The notes under the pieces were generated by a model that did no database searches, was not told where the DNA came from, and saw only the letters and a program-made list of their open reading frames with translations. The translations under genes and the position numbers were made by a program. Positions 5,862 to 9,407 of a stretch of 9,407 nt of DNA are shown one piece after another (positions within the stretch are counted from its first letter, which is position 1; the number at the start of each line of letters is the position of its first letter). Source of the stretch: Planctomycetota bacterium (lineage in GTDB: Bacteria; Planctomycetota; J058; J103); NCBI GenBank assembly GCA_003694875.1, contig RFJN01000167.1, forward strand, positions 1-9,407, given 5' to 3'.

Positions 5862-6128
5862 ATGATCACCGCTGAGCGCAAGGCGGAGCTGATCCAGGAG
5901 TATGCGACCACCGATGGCGACACCGGATCGGTCGAGGTGCAGGTCGCGATCCTGACCGAGCGCATCAAGAACATCTCCGAGCACCTCAAGCAGCACAAGA
6001 AGGACCACGCCACCCGTCGCGGCCTGCTGAAGCTCGTCGGCCGGCGTTCCCGCCTGCTGCGCTACCTCGCGCGCAAGGACGTGGGTCGCTACAAGACGCT
6101 GATCCAGCGGCTCGGGCTGCGCAAGTAG
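5862..6128 (+). CDS. rpsO: 30S ribosomal protein S15
   Basis: S15 binds the central domain of 16S rRNA early in 30S assembly and helps form the bridge to the 50S subunit. The 88 aa are full length for the family (89 in E. coli). Recognisable parts are the N-terminal TGSVEVQVAILTERI, then HLKQHKKDHATRRGLLKLVGRR with the His/Asp/Arg residues that contact the three-way rRNA junction, then the C-terminal YLARKDVGRYKTLIQRLGLRK. The ATG at 5862 is the only sensible start; GAGAGG at 5845-5850 is 11 bases away, slightly longer than usual. The gene has its own promoter and a hairpin-containing leader, and is followed by pnp, the order known from E. coli and many other bacteria. Confidence 0.98.
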   Translation: MITAERKAELIQEYATTDGDTGSVEVQVAILTERIKNISEHLKQHKKDHATRRGLLKLVGRRSRLLRYLARKDVGRYKTLIQRLGLRK

Positions 6129-6152
6129 CACCGCCGTCGACCCGGCCGCGCT

Positions 6153-6180
6153 CGCTCGCCCCGCCCCATGGGGGCGAGCG
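6153..6180 (+). terminator. Strong hairpin after rpsO (attenuator, processing site or U-less terminator)
   Basis: CGCTCGCCCC (6153-6162) and GGGGCGAGCG (6171-6180) form a perfect 10-bp stem with an 8-base loop, 24 bases after the rpsO stop. No T-run follows, so full termination is doubtful. In E. coli the same gap holds a partial terminator and an RNase III site that controls pnp; this hairpin sits where such an element would be. Confidence 0.5.
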
Positions 6181-6285
6181 CTGCGGTGGGTGTGGAAGTG
6201 CAAGTCGCCCGTCGCTCGACGGCGCCCGAAGCCGACCTCGTCGCTTCCGTCCTTTCGCTCCCTGCCCAGCGCGCGTCCGGGTCCT

Positions 6286-6328
6286 CCGGGGCGGGCGCCC
6301 CGGTACCGCCATCGCGCCCGCGGGCGCG
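6286..6328 (+). repeat. Two adjacent palindromic hairpins in the pnp leader
   Basis: CCGGGGC (6286-6292) and GCCCCGG (6297-6303) form a 7-bp stem with a 4-base loop. Nine bases later CGCGCCCG/CGGGCGCG (6313-6328) is a perfect 16-bp palindrome. Both lie in the 299-bp untranslated stretch between rpsO (ends 6128) and pnp (starts 6428), which holds no convincing gene. They could be RNA structure in the leader or DNA sites. Confidence 0.45.
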
Positions 6329-6343
6329 GCGGCCGCAACGATC

Positions 6344-6402
6344 CGTGCAACCGAAGGCGAGAGAGCAATCGTGCAACGCGTCGAGGGGCGCCAGGCGGCG
6401 CC
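6344..6402 (+). repeat. Direct repeat CGTGCAAC and small hairpin ahead of pnp
   Basis: CGTGCAAC occurs at 6344-6351 and again at 6370-6377, 26 bp apart. GGCGCC at 6387-6392 and 6397-6402 can pair around a 4-base loop (AGGC), just upstream of the pnp ribosome-binding site (GAAGG 6414-6418). The distances would suit a small leader regulatory element, but no known motif is recognised. Confidence 0.3.
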
Positions 6403-6427
6403 GGACGCAGAAAGAAGGTCGAACCGC

Positions 6428-8710
6428 ATGTCCAACCTACCCCAACCCATCGAGGTCAGCCGTGAGATCGGCGGCCGCTCCCTCCGACTCGAGACAGGCC
6501 GCGTGGCGCGCCAGGCGACCGGCTCGGTGCTGATCCAGTACGGCGGCACCGTGCTGCTCGCGGCCGCGACGATCGGTCCCGAGATCGACCGCGACTTCTT
6601 CCCGCTGACGGTCGACTACCGCGAGAAGACGTACGCGGTCGGCCGCTTCCCCGGTGGCTTCTTCAAGCGCGAGGGGCGGCCCACCACCAACGAGATCATG
6701 ACCGCGCGCCTGACCGACCGTCCCATCCGCCCCATGTTCGACAAGCGTTCGCGCAACGAGGTCTCGGTGCAGATCCTCGCGCTGTCGGCGGACATGGAGA
6801 ACCAGCCGGACGTGCTCGCGATCAACGCCGCCTCGGCCGCGCTCGCGCTCGGCGGCGACAAGGCGAAGTTCCAGGGGCCGATCGGGGCGGTGCGGATCGG
6901 GCGGATCGGGGGCGAGTACATCGTCAACCCGACCCACTCCGAGATGCACGACTCCGACCTCGACCTCGTGGTGGCGGGCACCGAGGACGCGATCACCATG
7001 GTGGAGGCCGGGGCGAAGGAGGTCTCCGAGGAGGTCATGGTGGGGGCGCTCGCCTTCGCGCAGGGCCCGATCGCCGAGATGATCGCGCTGCAGAAGGAAC
7101 TCGTGGCCGCGGCGGGGCGCGAACTCTACCAGAAGCCGGAGGAGGAGGCGCCGAGCTACGACCCCGCCCTGCTCGAGGAGATCGAGCGCGTGTTCGGCGA
7201 GGCGTACGCCGAGGCGAACCGCAAGGGCGAGTTGTCCAAGCACGAGCGCAAGGCGGCCATGTCGGCGGTGCGTGACCAGGTGCTCGCGCACTTCGCCGAT
7301 CGGATCCAGGCGGGTGAGGTGGATCCGCTCGCGCTGCGCGCCGCGCACGCCGAGATGGAGCACCGGGTGGTGCGCCGCCAGATCCTCGAGGAGGGCCGAC
7401 GGGCCGACGGGCGCGGGCTCGACGAGATCCGCCCGATCACGATCGACGTCGGACTGCTGCCGCGCACCCACGGTTCGGTGCTGTTCACCCGCGGCGAGAC
7501 CCAGGCGCTCGTGACCGCGACCCTCGGCGCGACGCGCGCCGACACCCAGCGCGTCGATGGGCTGATCGAGCCCTACGAGAAGCGCTTCATGCTGCACTAC
7601 AACTTCCCGTCCTACAGCGTGGGCGAGACGTGGCCCAACCGCGGTCCCAAGCGGCGCGAGATCGGCCACGGCATGCTCGCCGAGCGCGCGCTGTGCCCCG
7701 TGGTGCCCGACGAGGAGCGCTTCCCCTACACGATCCGGGTGGTGAGCGAGATCACCGAGTCCAACGGCTCGAGTTCGATGGCGAGTGTGTGTGGCGGCAC
7801 CCTCGCGCTCATGGACGCCGGTGTGCCGATCCGTCGGCCGGTGGCGGGCATCGCCATGGGGCTCGTCAAGGAGGGCGACAAGACCGCGATCCTGTCCGAC
7901 ATCCTCGGGCTCGAAGACGCGCACGGCGACATGGACTTCAAGGTCGCCGGCACGCAGAACGGGATCACCGCCCTGCAGATGGACATCAAGATCAAGGGCC
8001 TGTCGGCGGACCTCATGCGGCGGGCGCTCGAGCAGGCGCGCCAGGGGCGGCTGCACATCCTGCGCACCATGCTGAAGGCGCTCGACCGGCCGCGCGATCA
8101 CGTCTCGCCGTGGGCGCCGCAGATGGTGCACGTCAAGATCTCGACCGACAAGATCGGGCAGCTGATCGGCCCCGGCGGCAAGGTGATCCGCGCGCTGCAG
8201 GAAGAGACCGGCACCCAGATCGACATCGACGACCAGACCGGGATCGTCACGATCTCGGGCGGCCCCGGCGCCAAGGTCGACGAGTGCGCCGAGCGGGTGC
8301 GGGCGCTGACCGCGGAGGTCGAGGTCGGGCAGGTCTACACCGGCAAGGTGGCGAGCGTGCGCGATTTCGGCGCGTTCGTGGAGATCCTGCCGGGGCAGGA
8401 CGGCATGCTGCACGTCTCCGAACTCAGCCACGACTTCATCAAGGACATCCACGACCACATCAAGGTCGGGGACGTGGTCGAAGTGAAGGTGATCGACGTC
8501 GACAGCTCCGGCCGGGTGCGCCTGTCGCGCAAGGCGCTCATGGACAAGCCCGAGGGCGCCGATGAGGAAGGGGGAAGCGGCAGCCGCGAGCGCGAAGGCA
8601 GCGGTCGCGGTCGTCGTCGTCGTCGGGGTGGCTCGCGCGGCGACAAGGCGGAGAAGAAGGAGAGCAAGCAGGGCGCTTCGAGCGGCAGCGGATCGTCGAA
8701 GCCCGCCTGA
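6428..8710 (+). CDS. pnp: Polyribonucleotide nucleotidyltransferase (PNPase)
   Basis: This phosphate-dependent 3'-5' exoribonuclease, able to add tails in reverse, is a homotrimer of RNA turnover. It has 760 aa against 711 in E. coli. The order is: RNase PH domain 1 (about 10-145), a helical linker domain (about 150-325), RNase PH domain 2 (about 330-560, with FTRGETQALVTATLG and the GRREIGHG-like stretch KRREIGHGMLAERAL), KH domain with IGPGGKVI near 579, and S1 domain from GQVYTGKV near 634 to about 703. The metal-binding aspartates are present as Asp491 and Asp497 (SDILGLED). The extra length is mainly a tail after residue 708, rich in Gly, Ser, Arg and Lys, with a five-Arg run. The ATG at 6428 is chosen because AAGAAGG (6412-6418) lies nine bases upstream; an upstream GTG at 6371 would add 19 non-family residues. 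It is probably co-transcribed with rpsO and controlled through the leader. Confidence 0.98.
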   Translation: MSNLPQPIEVSREIGGRSLRLETGRVARQATGSVLIQYGGTVLLAAATIGPEIDRDFFPLTVDYREKTYAVGRFPGGFFKREGRPTTNEIMTARLTDRPIRPMFDKRSRNEVSVQILALSADMENQPDVLAINAASAALALGGDKAKFQGPIGAVRIGRIGGEYIVNPTHSEMHDSDLDLVVAGTEDAITMVEAGAKEVSEEVMVGALAFAQGPIAEMIALQKELVAAAGRELYQKPEEEAPSYDPALLEEIERVFGEAYAEANRKGELSKHERKAAMSAVRDQVLAHFADRIQAGEVDPLALRAAHAEMEHRVVRRQILEEGRRADGRGLDEIRPITIDVGLLPRTHGSVLFTRGETQALVTATLGATRADTQRVDGLIEPYEKRFMLHYNFPSYSVGETWPNRGPKRREIGHGMLAERALCPVVPDEERFPYTIRVVSEITESNGSSSMASVCGGTLALMDAGVPIRRPVAGIAMGLVKEGDKTAILSDILGLEDAHGDMDFKVAGTQNGITALQMDIKIKGLSADLMRRALEQARQGRLHILRTMLKALDRPRDHVSPWAPQMVHVKISTDKIGQLIGPGGKVIRALQEETGTQIDIDDQTGIVTISGGPGAKVDECAERVRALTAEVEVGQVYTGKVASVRDFGAFVEILPGQDGMLHVSELSHDFIKDIHDHIKVGDVVEVKVIDVDSSGRVRLSRKALMDKPEGADEEGGSGSREREGSGRGRRRRRGGSRGDKAEKKESKQGASSGSGSSKPA

Positions 8711-8731
8711 GGCAAGTCGGTGAACCGGGTG

Positions 8732-8755
8732 GGGCGGCCACGGGCCGCGCCGCCC
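8732..8755 (+). terminator. GC-rich hairpin after pnp (possible U-less terminator)
   Basis: GGGCGGC (8732-8738) pairs with GCCGCCC (8749-8755) around a 10-base loop that can itself pair. The outer CCGG at 8725-8728 and 8758-8761 can extend it past a small internal loop. It starts 21 bases after the pnp stop. No T-run follows. It may mark the 3' end of the rpsO-pnp transcript or protect it from decay. Confidence 0.4.
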
Positions 8756-8845
8756 GGCCGGGTGGAAGTGTGGTGAAGTGCCGCGCGGAGGGCGCCGAGG
8801 GGGTGCCGGACGTCGCGGCCGAGGATCCCGAGGGGGATGTGACGC

Positions 8846-9079
8846 ATGGCCCAGGGAAAGGTGAAGTGGTTCGACGCGAAGAAGGGCTACGGCTTCATCG
8901 TCGAGGACGGTGGGACCGAGGACATCTTCGTGCACTACTCGGCGATTCAGACCGAGGGCTTCCGGACGCTCGAGGACGGTGAGGCCGTCGAGTTCGAGAT
9001 CGTGCCGGGCAAGAAGGGTCTGCAGGCGAACAACGTGGTGCGCCGCAAGGACTCGCAGGTCGCCTCGGCGAGCGCTTGA
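8846..9079 (+). CDS. CspA-family cold-shock protein
   Basis: This 77-aa single-domain RNA/ssDNA-binding protein has an OB fold. It starts with GKVKWFDAKKGYGFI, which carries RNP1 (KGYGFI, residues 13-18), followed by RNP2 (DIFVHYSAI), and then FEIVPGKKGLQANNVV. The seven residues QVASASA at the end extend slightly beyond the fold. Such proteins melt RNA structures, act as antiterminators, and are often, but not always, cold-induced. The ATG at 8846 has AGGGGG (8831-8836) nine bases upstream. The gene follows pnp after a 135-bp gap with a hairpin, so it may have its own promoter, although none was recognised. PNPase is itself cold-linked in E. coli, so the neighbourhood fits RNA remodelling plus decay. 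The symbol is left blank because paralogues cannot be told apart. Confidence 0.95.
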   Translation: MAQGKVKWFDAKKGYGFIVEDGGTEDIFVHYSAIQTEGFRTLEDGEAVEFEIVPGKKGLQANNVVRRKDSQVASASA

Positions 9080-9110
9080 ACCGCCCCACGCAACCTCGAC
9101 ACGACCGACC

Positions 9111-9138
9111 GGAGCCGCTCGTGCTCGCGAGCGGCTCC
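9111..9138 (+). promoter_or_regulatory. 11-bp perfect hairpin over the maf ribosome-binding site and start
   Basis: GGAGCCGCTCG (9111-9121) is fully complementary to CGAGCGGCTCC (9128-9138), with a 6-base loop TGCTCG. The stem contains the GGAG ribosome-binding sequence (9111-9114) and the first base of the GTG start (9121); the rest of that codon begins the loop. If formed, it would hide maf from ribosomes. It is also 32 bases after the csp stop and could serve as a U-less 3' hairpin for csp. Confidence 0.5.
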
Positions 9139-9407
9139 CCACGCCGGAGCGCGCTGCTGCGTGCGGCCGGCGTTTCTTTTCGGGTGATCGTTCCCGCGGT
9201 CTCCGAGCGCCCCGAGGCGCTCGGCTTCCCAACGGCCGCCGACGGCGCCCCGCCGGCCGATCCGCCGCGGCTCGCAAGTGCGCTCGCGCTCGAGAAGGCG
9301 CTGCAGGTCGCGGCCCGGCTCGAGACACCGCACTGGGTGCTCGGCGCCGACACGATGGTGCTCGTGCCCGGAACGGGCCGGATCGCCGGCAAGCCGCGGG
9401 ATCCCGA
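9121..9407 (+). CDS. Maf/YhdE-type nucleoside triphosphate pyrophosphatase, 3' end missing
   Basis: The visible 95 residues begin (M)LASGSPRRSALLRAAGVSFRVIVPAVSE, the Maf signature with the S-x-S-P-R-R loop. LASALALEKALQVA, with the conserved Lys, and VLGADTMV, with the catalytic Asp, follow, then IAGKPRDP at the edge. Maf proteins hydrolyse dTTP/UTP or modified nucleotides to monophosphates, clean the nucleotide pool and affect septum formation. The start is uncertain. GTG 9121 has CGGAG (9110-9114) at good distance but trims the first strand by about one residue relative to common Maf starts. TTG 9076, overlapping the csp stop (TTGA), would add 15 residues (ending EPL) but has no clear ribosome-binding site. 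No frameshift or missing motif is seen in the part present. The Maf subtype cannot be assigned from the partial sequence. Confidence 0.9.
   Translation, partial: MLASGSPRRSALLRAAGVSFRVIVPAVSERPEALGFPTAADGAPPADPPRLASALALEKALQVAARLETPHWVLGADTMVLVPGTGRIAGKPRDP

Noticed and set aside
8761..8780. Tandem 10-mer repeat (GGTGGAAGTG, TGGTGAAGTG)
   Set aside because: The copies agree at only seven of ten positions and no function is suggested; chance in G-rich DNA is likely.
6437..9328. A 963-codon open frame on the - strand opposite pnp, csp and maf
   Set aside because: It is an antisense shadow of well-supported genes; its translation is Arg/His/Leu/Asp-rich low complexity, has no recognisable domain, and such frames are common in very GC-rich DNA.

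Overview
The window is a GC-rich (about 70%), densely packed piece of a chromosome from a Gram-negative bacterium. A lipid A N-terminal-domain membrane protein and a predicted lipoprotein point to an outer membrane. The style of the PNPase, the family III CoA-transferase and the DUF6438-like lipoprotein are compatible with a deltaproteobacterial-type lineage (Myxococcota, Binatota or similar). That placement is inference, because the window holds no marker I can assign precisely. No mobile element, CRISPR array, tRNA or rRNA was seen.

Left part (1-1354, + strand): the 3' end of a LAB_N membrane protein carrying at least two copies of the domain is followed by two small genes joined by a 4-base GTGA overlap. 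I read these as a degenerate minimal nucleotidyltransferase (MNT) and a degenerate HEPN-domain partner. The organisation matches MNT-HEPN toxin-antitoxin pairs, but the catalytic signatures of both partners are missing, and the MNT active-site loop is replaced by a Ser/Pro-rich stretch with eight consecutive prolines. This is the most unusual part of the window.

Middle (1487-4063): a CaiB/BaiF (family III) CoA-transferase or alpha-methylacyl-CoA racemase-like gene lies on the - strand. A predicted lipoprotein, with an Ig-like segment and a DUF6438-like segment, is divergent from it across a 276-bp gap.

Right part (4200-9407, + strand): a mannose-1-phosphate guanylyltransferase overlaps ruvX by 4 bases. 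A sigma70-type promoter then drives the rpsO leader, rpsO (S15), a 299-bp hairpin-rich leader and pnp (PNPase). A cold-shock protein gene and the 5' part of a Maf-type nucleotide pyrophosphatase follow. rpsO-pnp is the classical ribosome/RNA-turnover operon, and the Csp gene next to it fits RNA handling. Several strong inverted repeats sit at regulatory positions: in the rpsO leader, in the rpsO-pnp gap, upstream of the guanylyltransferase, and exactly over the proposed maf ribosome-binding site and start codon.
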